Notes under the pieces: generated by a model | Seen by the model: only the letters and a program-made list of their open reading frames with translations | Told to the model about the DNA's origin: nothing | Databases searched by the model: none | Source of the DNA: Flavobacteriales bacterium | GTDB lineage: Bacteria; Bacteroidota; Bacteroidia; Flavobacteriales_D; Crocinitomicaceae | NCBI GenBank assembly: GCA_947475095.1 | Contig: CANJLG010000001.1 | Location: 1 to 64,000 of the forward strand | Length of the DNA: 64,000 nucleotides | Reading direction: 5' to 3' | Translations under genes and position numbers: made by a program | In this document: positions 9,484 to 17,120 of the stretch, piece after piece | Layout: the number at the start of each line of letters is the position of its first letter | Position numbering within the stretch: the stretch's first letter is position 1

Positions 9484-10145
9484 GCCTCCATGTTGGTAAA
9501 CATCACCTTGTTTTTATCCACTATATCATTTAGACCATTAATAATTTCTGCTTTATCCTCCATTCGAACACAATTCGTTGGGAAAGAAAGTTGCAATTCT
9601 TTTATGTAATCAAAATAGATCGTTTGCTGATCGACACTAATTTTTCTAAGTCCCTCGAAATACAAAACGGTTACTTCTCTATCGCTAATAATCAGGGCTT
9701 TTGAGCTTAAGCCTATTCGAAATCTTTTATTATACCCAATCAAAAGGAATAGAAAGTTGTCGAGTGAAAATGCAAAGAGCACTAGAGCAGGAACGATAGC
9801 TTTTGGAGTTAAATAATAAACCGAACAGCCAATAAATATCATAACAACGGCCTCAAGAATGGTATAAACAAGCACCCTGTTTTTTCGCGCTGAGCTCACC
9901 TCAAAATTAAAAAGAAATCTAGCGGTGGTGTTAACTATTTTCATTCCCATCCATCTCTTCACGCTTCTACGCATAGCAATAAGCCCCATTAAAGATGCCA
10001 AAATAAGAAAGCCCTCATTTGTAAAAGTTAAGTTATTGCCAGATGTTTTTAAAAACTCAACTGGCAAGTCAAATCCAATAATAATTGAAAGCGTAATTAA
10101 GGGAAAGGTAAGTGCTAATAAAATTACATTTACAAAGCTATTCAT
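9471..10145 (-). CDS. Four-helix membrane protein of unknown function, coupled to histidine kinase
   Basis: I do not recognise the family. The 224-residue protein has four hydrophobic segments (about 4-26, 40-58, 88-112, 115-138), followed by a soluble C-terminal domain of about 85 residues that is probably cytoplasmic. The pattern LRKISVDQQTIYFDYIKEL in that domain resembles a PH-like fold but this is not a firm call. The gene overlaps the DUF349 gene upstream by 8 bp and the sensor kinase downstream by 13 bp. The context suggests a membrane input or anchor for the soluble kinase; this is inference only. Confidence 0.8.
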   Translation of the reverse strand: MNSFVNVILLALTFPLITLSIIIGFDLPVEFLKTSGNNLTFTNEGFLILASLMGLIAMRRSVKRWMGMKIVNTTARFLFNFEVSSARKNRVLVYTILEAVVMIFIGCSVYYLTPKAIVPALVLFAFSLDNFLFLLIGYNKRFRIGLSSKALIISDREVTVLYFEGLRKISVDQQTIYFDYIKELQLSFPTNCVRMEDKAEIINGLNDIVDKNKVMFTNMEAWKH

Positions 10146-11847
10146 TTGGGATAAGTTTTAACTTTCCTCGAAGTTGAAGAATTTCTTGTTTTATTTTTTC
10201 AATTTTTTGCTCAACTTCTTTTTTCAAAATGTCTGCCCCTTTTGATTTAGCAAAGAAACCCAAATTCGTTTCATATTGCAAAGCTTCTTGATTCAATGCA
10301 TCCATTTGCCGCTTAATCTCTGCACGTTCTTTTTGGTAGAGCTTAGTTCGATCTGGGCTGGAATTTATAAGGTCTAGCTTGGCAGTAAAAAGTAACTTTA
10401 CCCGTTCATCTCCTTCTAATTTTAAATCATTGTATTTGGAATCTAGCGCTTTTTTAAAGCGCATGTAAACCGCCTCTTTTTTATTTAATGGAACATGACC
10501 TATTTCGGAAAACGTTTGGCTAAAGGTTTTGAAGGCTAAAAGGGCTGAAGATTTATCAGAAATTACGTACTTTTCTATTTGCTCAATCAAGGCTTCTTTC
10601 AATGTCAAATTATTCGTTAATTCATCAACTTGATCTTTTGCAAACTGCTCTCGTGCCTGAAAGAAAACATCGCAGGCAGATCTGAATTCCGACCAAAGTC
10701 TATTTTCAAATTTATGACCGGCTGATCCTATGGATTTCCAACGCTGTTGGATTTTGATGATCTTATCCGCTGTTAATTTCCAATCCTTCTCCTGATGGAT
10801 CGCTTTCACCTCTTCAATAAGACCTTTTTTCAAGGCTATATTTTCTTGCAAATGCCCATCTATTTTTTTACTTACGGCTTTCTTTGCACCAAAAAAGGTG
10901 TTGCATAACTCACGAAAAGTAGTCCAAACAGCATCGTTCTCTTTTTTTGACCCGGCGCCTATTTTTTTCCAATCCTCTTGTAATTTTAATACTTCAGCGG
11001 TTTTCCCTTCCCAAAATTTAGGAGATTCATTGTCCTCTATTTGAGTAAGAATGACACTTAGGGAATCAATTAGAACTTTCTTTTTTGATATGTTTTCACT
11101 TAAAAGTGATCGCTGACCTTCATAATGCGCATTTATTTTATCGTAAATAGATCGGACAGCTTCCCAGTAACTATTTTTCACCACTTCCCATTCATCGTTC
11201 GCGACCGGGCCAATTTCCTCCCATTCATCTTGGAGTACTCGTAAACTAGTTTCTAAATTCCGGACCAATTCATTACTATTCCTTAGTTTTTGAAGGCGAT
11301 GAATAATCCCTTGTTTTAGTTGTGCATTTCGTTTGTAGTCATGGTCTTTTATTTCCCGATAAATTTTCATCGTGTAAAAGAAAATCTCTAAAATCCGTGA
11401 ATATTCACGCTGAATTTCATCTCTTTTTTCACGTGGGATATCCCCAATTTTTTTCCATGTCTCATGAATTTCTTTGTACGCTTGAAAAGCTGTTGAAATA
11501 TTTTCTTCACTTTCAATCACTTCTTTTAAGCGACCCATCAATGACTTCTTAAGCTTTAGATTTTCCGCTTCAAGAGTATTTTTTAAGGATACTTGTTGCT
11601 TCCGTATTTCTTGAAATTTCTTAAATACTGAATAAAACCCTTCTTTTACAGATTCGAAATCAACTTCTTCTATTTCATTCCCAGCTTCTTTAGCTTCGAT
11701 TTTAGCAATTTGATAAAGTCTTTCCTGCTCGAGTAAATAATCATCAAAGTGACTTCTTAGCTCCGATACCTCCTTCCCTAACACCACTAAATCGTCAGCA
11801 GCAATTAGTTCGTTTATTTTATCAATATAAGACTGGAACTCAATCAT
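10138..11847 (-). CDS. DUF349-repeat protein
   Basis: The protein has 569 residues, is highly charged, mostly helical and coiled-coil, with no signal peptide. At least five copies of the DUF349 pattern (a Trp or Phe, two or three residues, Ile-Gly) are visible: WKKIGDIP, WEEIGPVA, WKKIGAGS, WKSIGSAG and FSEIGHVP, each about 70-75 residues apart. The function of DUF349 proteins in Bacteroidota is not established. The gene starts four bases inside the end of the PfkB kinase gene (ATGA overlap) and runs into the membrane-protein gene with an 8 bp overlap, so it is part of one operon. Confidence 0.9.
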   Translation of the reverse strand: MIEFQSYIDKINELIAADDLVVLGKEVSELRSHFDDYLLEQERLYQIAKIEAKEAGNEIEEVDFESVKEGFYSVFKKFQEIRKQQVSLKNTLEAENLKLKKSLMGRLKEVIESEENISTAFQAYKEIHETWKKIGDIPREKRDEIQREYSRILEIFFYTMKIYREIKDHDYKRNAQLKQGIIHRLQKLRNSNELVRNLETSLRVLQDEWEEIGPVANDEWEVVKNSYWEAVRSIYDKINAHYEGQRSLLSENISKKKVLIDSLSVILTQIEDNESPKFWEGKTAEVLKLQEDWKKIGAGSKKENDAVWTTFRELCNTFFGAKKAVSKKIDGHLQENIALKKGLIEEVKAIHQEKDWKLTADKIIKIQQRWKSIGSAGHKFENRLWSEFRSACDVFFQAREQFAKDQVDELTNNLTLKEALIEQIEKYVISDKSSALLAFKTFSQTFSEIGHVPLNKKEAVYMRFKKALDSKYNDLKLEGDERVKLLFTAKLDLINSSPDRTKLYQKERAEIKRQMDALNQEALQYETNLGFFAKSKGADILKKEVEQKIEKIKQEILQLRGKLKLIPNE

Positions 11848-12767
11848 ATTTCTTTCATTTGAAAATGTGACAATTCAACAAATCGAGCAATTCGATTATT
11901 CAATTCGGTTGTTGTAATTTCTTTCAAGCGATTTGTTCCAAATTTCTCAACACAAAAAGAGGCTAAGGCAGAACCTGCAATGACGGCACTTTTCATATTC
12001 TCGAAACTAAAATCGTCTGTGGAAGCAATGTATCCCATAAATCCACCAGCAAAAGTATCTCCTGCACCCGTTGGATCAAAGACCTCTTCCAAGGGAAGAG
12101 CTGGCGCATAAAATATTTTTTCTCCATGGAACAATAATGCACCATGTTCACCTTTTTTAATAATCACGATTTTGGGTCCCATAGCTTGAATAGTCGAAGC
12201 GGCCTTAACCAAAGAATACGTGCCTGATAATTGCCTTGCTTCTTCATCATTAATGATAATTACGTCTACTAATTTAATGGTTTTTTTCAATTCCTCCAAA
12301 GCGATGTCCATCCAAAAATTCATCGTGTCCATTGCGATCAATTTTGGTCGTTTAACTAAGCGCTCAATAACCGTTCGCTGTACTTCTGGGCTTAAGTTTC
12401 CTAATAATAGATAATCTACACCTTGATAATTTTCTGGTACAATTGGGTCAAAGGTTCCTAGTACATTAAGCTCTGTTGCCAAGGTATCTCTTGAATTCAT
12501 ATCGTTGTGATACTTTCCTGACCAGAAAAATGTCTTGCCTCCCTGAATTATTTGTAAACCGTCTAAATTAACTCCTTTTTCCTTCAATTCTTGAAGTGTT
12601 TCCGAAGGAAAATCCTCACCCACAACAGAAATTATCCCTTGTTCTTTTAAAAAAAATGCAGCAGAAAAACAGATATATGTACCTGCCCCACCGACAATTT
12701 TATCTGTTTTACCAAAAGGTGTTTCAATAGCATCGAATGCAACACTACCTACCGTTAATAATTTCAT
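11844..12767 (-). CDS. PfkB-family carbohydrate/nucleoside kinase
   Basis: The 307-residue protein has the PfkB N-terminal glycine pair (KIVGGAGTYICFSAA) and the C-terminal signature FDPTGAGDTFAGGF, whose Asp is the catalytic base and whose GAGD forms the anion hole. It also has IIINDEEARQLSG, a typical PfkB segment. The substrate could be a sugar or a nucleoside; the sequence does not decide. It is the first gene of a five-gene minus-strand operon and has its own promoter just upstream. Confidence 0.9.
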   Translation of the reverse strand: MKLLTVGSVAFDAIETPFGKTDKIVGGAGTYICFSAAFFLKEQGIISVVGEDFPSETLQELKEKGVNLDGLQIIQGGKTFFWSGKYHNDMNSRDTLATELNVLGTFDPIVPENYQGVDYLLLGNLSPEVQRTVIERLVKRPKLIAMDTMNFWMDIALEELKKTIKLVDVIIINDEEARQLSGTYSLVKAASTIQAMGPKIVIIKKGEHGALLFHGEKIFYAPALPLEEVFDPTGAGDTFAGGFMGYIASTDDFSFENMKSAVIAGSALASFCVEKFGTNRLKEITTTELNNRIARFVELSHFQMKEI

Positions 12768-12781
12768 GCAATTTTTTTTGG

Positions 12782-12809
12782 CAAAGATAAGGAATTACAC
12801 TTTTATCAA
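12782..12809 (-). promoter_or_regulatory. Putative promoter of the PfkB operon
   Basis: On the minus strand this reads TTG, a 17-base spacer, then TATCTTTG, a full match to the Bacteroidota -33/-7 pattern. It lies 14 bases before the kinase ATG. Confidence 0.6.
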
Positions 12810-12840
12810 CCTATGAAATAAAGCAATTAAACAATAATTG

Positions 12841-12848
12841 TAGCTTTG
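12841..12848 (+). promoter_or_regulatory. Putative -7 element TAGCTTTG for the methyltransferase gene
   Basis: Matches TAnnTTTG and lies 37 bases before the ATG. I see no clear TTG at the right distance upstream, so confidence is moderate. Confidence 0.4.
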
Positions 12849-12885
12849 AAAAATAGAATAGTAAAACATATTTAAAAATAATTAA

Positions 12886-13710
12886 ATGAGTAAATTGCCG
12901 GAGGCTGATAATTACAAAGAAATTAACCAAATTGCTTGGGATGAAAAAGTGGCAGTTCATCTCCAATCTGATTTTTATAATGTAGCTGCATTTAAAAAAG
13001 GTTGGTGTTCTTTAAAAACTCCAGAGCTCAAACTCCTAGGGGATATTAAAGGTAAAAAAATACTCCACTTACAATGCCATTTTGGTCAAGACTCCATCAG
13101 TTTAGCAAGAATGGGCGGACAAGTTACCGGAGTTGACTTTTCACCAAAGGCTATAGATGCAGCACAATCTTTAAGCAGTGAAATGGGTATTGACATTAAT
13201 TTTATATGTTGTGATATTTATTCATTAAAAGAACAATTGAACGAAAAATTCGATCTAGTATTTACCAGTTATGGAACCATTGGATGGCTGCCTGATGTTT
13301 CAAAATGGGCGGAGATTGTAGGTCATTTTTTAAAACTAGGCGGTAATTTTATTATGGCGGATTTCCATCCCTTTATTTGGACTTTTGACGACAAGTTGGA
13401 ATTTATTGCCTTCGACTATTTTAATACCGGACCTATTGTCGAGGAGGTGGCAGGTACTTATGCAGATTCAAAGGCTGATATTTGCAACAAAACGATTGGT
13501 TGGAATCACAGTTTAGCATCCCTATTTCAGGCGCTAATTGATCAAGGAATCAACATAAAAAAGTTCGATGAACACGATTATTCTCCCTATAGTTGCTTTC
13601 AAAACCTCGAGGAACAAAGTCCATCAGAATTTCGCTTCAAACATATTAAGTTTAAAATACCAATGATGTATTCCATACTCGGCGAAAAAACTTCTATAAA
13701 TCAAATTTAA
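12886..13710 (+). CDS. Class I SAM-dependent methyltransferase
   Basis: The 274-residue protein has motif I KKILHLQCHFGQDSISLA followed by the acidic end of strand 2 (VTGVDFSPKAID) and motif post-I CCDIYSL. This fits the Methyltransf_25/11 group, which acts on small molecules or proteins. The substrate is not predictable. It stands alone on the plus strand between two minus-strand operons, and its last 17 bases overlap the end of the convergent aldehyde dehydrogenase gene. Confidence 0.88.
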   Translation: MSKLPEADNYKEINQIAWDEKVAVHLQSDFYNVAAFKKGWCSLKTPELKLLGDIKGKKILHLQCHFGQDSISLARMGGQVTGVDFSPKAIDAAQSLSSEMGIDINFICCDIYSLKEQLNEKFDLVFTSYGTIGWLPDVSKWAEIVGHFLKLGGNFIMADFHPFIWTFDDKLEFIAFDYFNTGPIVEEVAGTYADSKADICNKTIGWNHSLASLFQALIDQGINIKKFDEHDYSPYSCFQNLEEQSPSEFRFKHIKFKIPMMYSILGEKTSINQI

Positions 13711-15223
13711 TCCCCTGAGCCAATGGTAAGCTATCAGAATAATTGATTGTATTTGTTTGTCTTCTCATATAAACTTTCCAGGCATCAGAACCCGATTCAC
13801 GTCCACCTCCTGTTTCCTTTTCGCCACCAAATGCACCTCCAATTTCGGCACCAGAAGTACCAATATTAACATTTGCTATACCGCAGTCAGATCCAGATGC
13901 TGCTAAAAAAGCTTCCGCCTCTTTTAGATTATTGGTCATGATTGCAGATGAAAGGCCTTGTGGAACGTTGTTTTGAAGCGCAACGGCATTGGAAACATCG
14001 CCCGTATATTTCATTAAATATAAAATCGGAGCAAAGGTCTCATGCTGAACCATGGAAAAATGATTTTCCGCTTCAAGAATAACGGGTTTTACATAGCAAC
14101 CAGATGCATATTGATCTCCTGTGAGTACCTCGCCATCAATTAAAACAGTGGCTCCTTCCGCCTTCGCTTTTTCAATCGCTACTAAATAATTGTTTACGGC
14201 ATCTTTATCGATTAATGGCCCAACATGATTATCTGTATCAAGAGGATTCCCTATTTTCAATTGTCCATACGCTTTTACGATGGCATCCCGTACCTTTTCA
14301 TAAATGTCTTCATGAATAATTAATCGGCGAGTTGAGGTGCATCGTTGTCCAGCGGTTCCTACAGCGCCAAAAACTGCGCCTGGTACCACCACTTTTAAAT
14401 CGGCAGAAGGTGCAATAATGATCGCATTATTTCCTCCGAGTTCTAGAAGGGCTCTTCCAAGTCTTGCGCCAACTAAAGCACCGACACTTTTTCCCATTCT
14501 TGTTGACCCAGTAGCTGAAATAAGAGGAACTCTTGCATCATTTGCCATTAACTTCCCAATTTCAGCATCTCCGATAACTAAAGAAGATACACCCTCTGGA
14601 ACATTATTTTCTTTGAAAACTTCATTCGTAATAAATTGACACGCAAGAGCAGTAAGTGGGGTTTTTTCAGATGGTTTCCAAACACAAACATCACCACAAA
14701 CCCAGGCTAGAGCAGTATTCCAATTCCAAACAGCAACAGGAAAATTAAAAGCAGAAATAATACCTACAATTCCTAAAGGATGATATTGCTCATACATACG
14801 ATGACTAGGTCTTTCAGAATGCATGGTTAAGCCATAAAGTTGGCGTGATAAGCCGACTGCAAAATCACAAATGTCAATCATCTCCTGTACCTCTCCTAAT
14901 CCTTCCTGAAGTGATTTTCCCATTTCATAGGAAACTAATTTTCCAAGAGGTTCTTTATAAAACCTAATTCTTTCGGCTAACTGACGAACTACTTCACCGC
15001 GTTTAGGCGCAGGTATTTGACGCCATTCTAAAAATGCTGCTTGAGCTGTTTTGATGACCCTATCATAATCTGATGCATTTGCTGATTTAACAGACGCTAT
15101 TAATTTTCCATCGACAGGCGAATACGAATCGATGAGTGCTCCTGTAGTAGTCCAGCAATCTTGACCAGTTGAAGCGCCATTATTTATTGACTGAATATTG
15201 AATGTCGTTAAAATATTATCCAT
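13694..15223 (-). CDS. Aldehyde dehydrogenase, ALDH7 / piperideine-6-carboxylate dehydrogenase type
   Basis: The protein has 509 residues, the normal length. NAD-binding region FNFPVAVWNWNTALAWVCGD, catalytic Glu in LLELGGNNAI and catalytic Cys in GTAGQRCTSTRRL are intact. The ELGGNNAI form and the C-terminal GGEKETGGGRESGSDAWK are typical of ALDH7 (antiquitin/AmaB), which oxidises alpha-aminoadipate semialdehyde in lysine breakdown. No other lysine-degradation gene is in the window, so the substrate assignment is by family only. A terminator separates it from rplY upstream. Confidence 0.88.
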   Translation of the reverse strand: MDNILTTFNIQSINNGASTGQDCWTTTGALIDSYSPVDGKLIASVKSANASDYDRVIKTAQAAFLEWRQIPAPKRGEVVRQLAERIRFYKEPLGKLVSYEMGKSLQEGLGEVQEMIDICDFAVGLSRQLYGLTMHSERPSHRMYEQYHPLGIVGIISAFNFPVAVWNWNTALAWVCGDVCVWKPSEKTPLTALACQFITNEVFKENNVPEGVSSLVIGDAEIGKLMANDARVPLISATGSTRMGKSVGALVGARLGRALLELGGNNAIIIAPSADLKVVVPGAVFGAVGTAGQRCTSTRRLIIHEDIYEKVRDAIVKAYGQLKIGNPLDTDNHVGPLIDKDAVNNYLVAIEKAKAEGATVLIDGEVLTGDQYASGCYVKPVILEAENHFSMVQHETFAPILYLMKYTGDVSNAVALQNNVPQGLSSAIMTNNLKEAEAFLAASGSDCGIANVNIGTSGAEIGGAFGGEKETGGGRESGSDAWKVYMRRQTNTINYSDSLPLAQGIKFDL

Positions 15224-15253
15224 GATTATAAAAGTTGAATGGTGTTTAGACTA

Positions 15254-15261
15254 CAAATTTA
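15254..15261 (-). promoter_or_regulatory. Putative -7 element TAAATTTG for the aldehyde dehydrogenase gene
   Basis: A TAnnTTTG match on the minus strand, 30 bases before the ATG. The best -33 candidate is TTTTC with a 22-base spacer, so the match is partial. Confidence 0.4.
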
Positions 15262-15314
15262 ATCGCTTTTTGTGTAGTAATTAGAAAAGGTTTTTATACT
15301 AGAAATATTTAGCT

Positions 15315-15348
15315 AAAAAAAAACCGTTAAGAGTTCATCCTAACGGTT
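15315..15348 (-). terminator. Rho-independent terminator of prs-rplY
   Basis: On the minus strand the stem AACCGTTA / TAACGGTT (8 bp, 11-base loop) is followed by a run of seven or more T. It lies between the end of rplY and the start of the aldehyde dehydrogenase gene. Confidence 0.8.
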
Positions 15349-15368
15349 CGTATTTTGTTACAAGAAAC

Positions 15369-16058
15369 TTATGCCTCTTCTTGAGTGTCAGCTTCAGTAT
15401 TAGTGTCAGTATTAGTGTCAGCTTCAGTATTAGTATCAGCCTCAGTAACAGTTTCAGTAACAGCTTCAGTACTAGTATCGTCTTCGTCTTCGTCAGTATC
15501 TGCAGGCTTAACGGCACCTCTTGCCATCTTAACCGAAACAACCACTGCGTTAGCAGGGTCTAAAAAGGTAATACCTGGAATGGAAATGCTATTTACCCTA
15601 AAAGATTGACCAATTTTCAAAGTAGAAATATCAAGCGTAATTGCATCAGGAATTGCTGAAGGCAATCCTACACATGATAAAGTACGGAAAACTTGCATTA
15701 ATCGACCACCCGCCAAAACACCTCGTGCTGAACCTACCAGTCTAACAGGTAATTTTACGCTCACCACCTTAGCATCGTTTAACTCGTAAAAGTCAACATG
15801 TTGAATGGTATCTTTCGTTGGATGCTGCTGCAATTCACGAATGATTCCCATTGCTTTTTTACCTTCGATATCCAAGGCAACTTGGTATACTTCAGGTGAA
15901 AAAACGATTTTATCTATGTCTACTCGTTTTACGGAAAAGTGGGTTTGATCACCTTGTCCGTAAAGTACACATGGAACCCTACCTTCATTTCTTAGAAGTG
16001 TAGCATCCTTTTTCCCTACGTTCGTTCTAAGCGAACCGCTCAATTGTGCTGTTTTCAT
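15369..16058 (-). CDS. rplY: 50S ribosomal protein L25 (general stress protein Ctc type)
   Basis: The 229-residue protein binds 5S rRNA. The L25 domain is at the N-terminus (LRTNVGKKDATLLRNEGRVPCVLYG) and is followed by the beta domain of the long Ctc form (FYELNDAKVVSVKLPVRLVG). The last 45 residues are a repetitive acidic tail not needed for the fold. It starts 11 bases after prs, a pairing common in Bacteroidota, so the two are co-transcribed and end at the hairpin downstream. Confidence 0.93.
   Translation of the reverse strand: MKTAQLSGSLRTNVGKKDATLLRNEGRVPCVLYGQGDQTHFSVKRVDIDKIVFSPEVYQVALDIEGKKAMGIIRELQQHPTKDTIQHVDFYELNDAKVVSVKLPVRLVGSARGVLAGGRLMQVFRTLSCVGLPSAIPDAITLDISTLKIGQSFRVNSISIPGITFLDPANAVVVSVKMARGAVKPADTDEDEDDTSTEAVTETVTEADTNTEADTNTDTNTEADTQEEA
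15384..15500 (-). repeat. Low-complexity repeat coding the acidic Thr/Glu/Asp tail of L25
   Basis: Short degenerate units around agtattagtgtc and agcttcagt repeat in phase with the reading frame and encode a tail rich in Thr, Glu, Asp and Asn (TEADTNTEADTNTDTNTE). This kind of tract may change length by slippage between strains. Confidence 0.7.
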
Positions 16059-16069
16059 TTATTATATAG

Positions 16070-16999
16070 TTAAGAGATTACAAAATGTGAACTTATTGAT
16101 TCATTATTAATCAATCTTTTTATTACATCGGCGAATAAATCAGAAATGGCAACCACTCTAATTTTAGGACTCGATTTCGCCAAGGGAATAGTATCAGTTA
16201 CGATAAGTTCGGTAAGTTTAGAATTAGCGATTCTTTCATAGGCAGGACCGGACAAAACCGCATGCGTACAAAACGCACGAACGCTTAGCGCGCCCTTTTC
16301 CATTAACAGATCTGCTGCTGTTGTAAGCGTGCCTGCTGTATCGCACATGTCATCAACAATAATTACATCTTTTCCTCGAACATCACCAATCACAGTCATT
16401 TCAGCAATCTCATTTGCTCGCTTTCTATTCTTATGGCAAAGAGCGAGGCCGCAATTAAGATTTTTCGCATACGAGTTGGCTCTTTTAGCCCCGCCTACGT
16501 CAGGAGCAGCCATGATGATATTGTTAGTATTTAGTATTTGTATTTCCTTAAGAAAAAGAGAAGATGCGTATAAATGATCAACAGGAACTTCAAAAAAGCC
16601 CTGAATTTGATCTGCATGTAAATCCATCGTCATTACTCTATCAACACCTGCAGCCATTAGCATATTTGCTACTAATTTCGCTCCTATTGCTACCCTAGGC
16701 TTGTCTTTTCTGTCTTGACGAGCAAAACCAAAATAGGGGATGACAGCAATAATTTTACGTGCTGAGGCTCTTTTGGCCGCGTCGATTAATAATAATAATT
16801 CAAATATATTTTCCGTCGGGGGCATAGTAGACTGCACAATAAATACATCCTGGCCCCTAACTGTTTCTTCGAAGGAAGGTTGAAATTCACCATCACTAAA
16901 AACAGTAACGTTCACATCCCCTAAAGGCTGGCCAAAATGCTCAGCAATTTGAGTTGCTAAATTCAGTGAAGCTCTTCCAGAAAATATCTTAACGCCCAT
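16070..16999 (-). CDS. prs: Ribose-phosphate pyrophosphokinase
   Basis: The enzyme makes PRPP from ribose 5-phosphate and ATP for purine, pyrimidine, His, Trp and NAD synthesis. It has 309 residues, the usual length. Visible motifs are the ATP region FARQDRKDKPR, the catalytic KNRKRANE segment and the PRPP-binding loop VIIVDDMCDTAGT. The ATG start is at GVKIFSGRA, as expected for the family. It leads the prs-rplY operon; an imperfect -7 box (TAACTTCG) is present upstream on the minus strand. Confidence 0.96.
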   Translation of the reverse strand: MGVKIFSGRASLNLATQIAEHFGQPLGDVNVTVFSDGEFQPSFEETVRGQDVFIVQSTMPPTENIFELLLLIDAAKRASARKIIAVIPYFGFARQDRKDKPRVAIGAKLVANMLMAAGVDRVMTMDLHADQIQGFFEVPVDHLYASSLFLKEIQILNTNNIIMAAPDVGGAKRANSYAKNLNCGLALCHKNRKRANEIAEMTVIGDVRGKDVIIVDDMCDTAGTLTTAADLLMEKGALSVRAFCTHAVLSGPAYERIANSKLTELIVTDTIPLAKSSPKIRVVAISDLFADVIKRLINNESISSHFVIS

Positions 17000-17120
17000 T
17001 ATTTTATTTAAGAGTGCGAAGTTAGGGATTTAAAAGAAAATAAAATAATTTTAGGAATCAATTTAATATAGAAAATTTCGTATTATTTTTTTTGTAATTT
17101 GCACAAAAAAACCGATTTCA

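Noticed and set aside
15384-15500. Short direct repeats that might look like a CRISPR array
   Set aside because: Units are too short and have no spacers; they are codons of the L25 tail.
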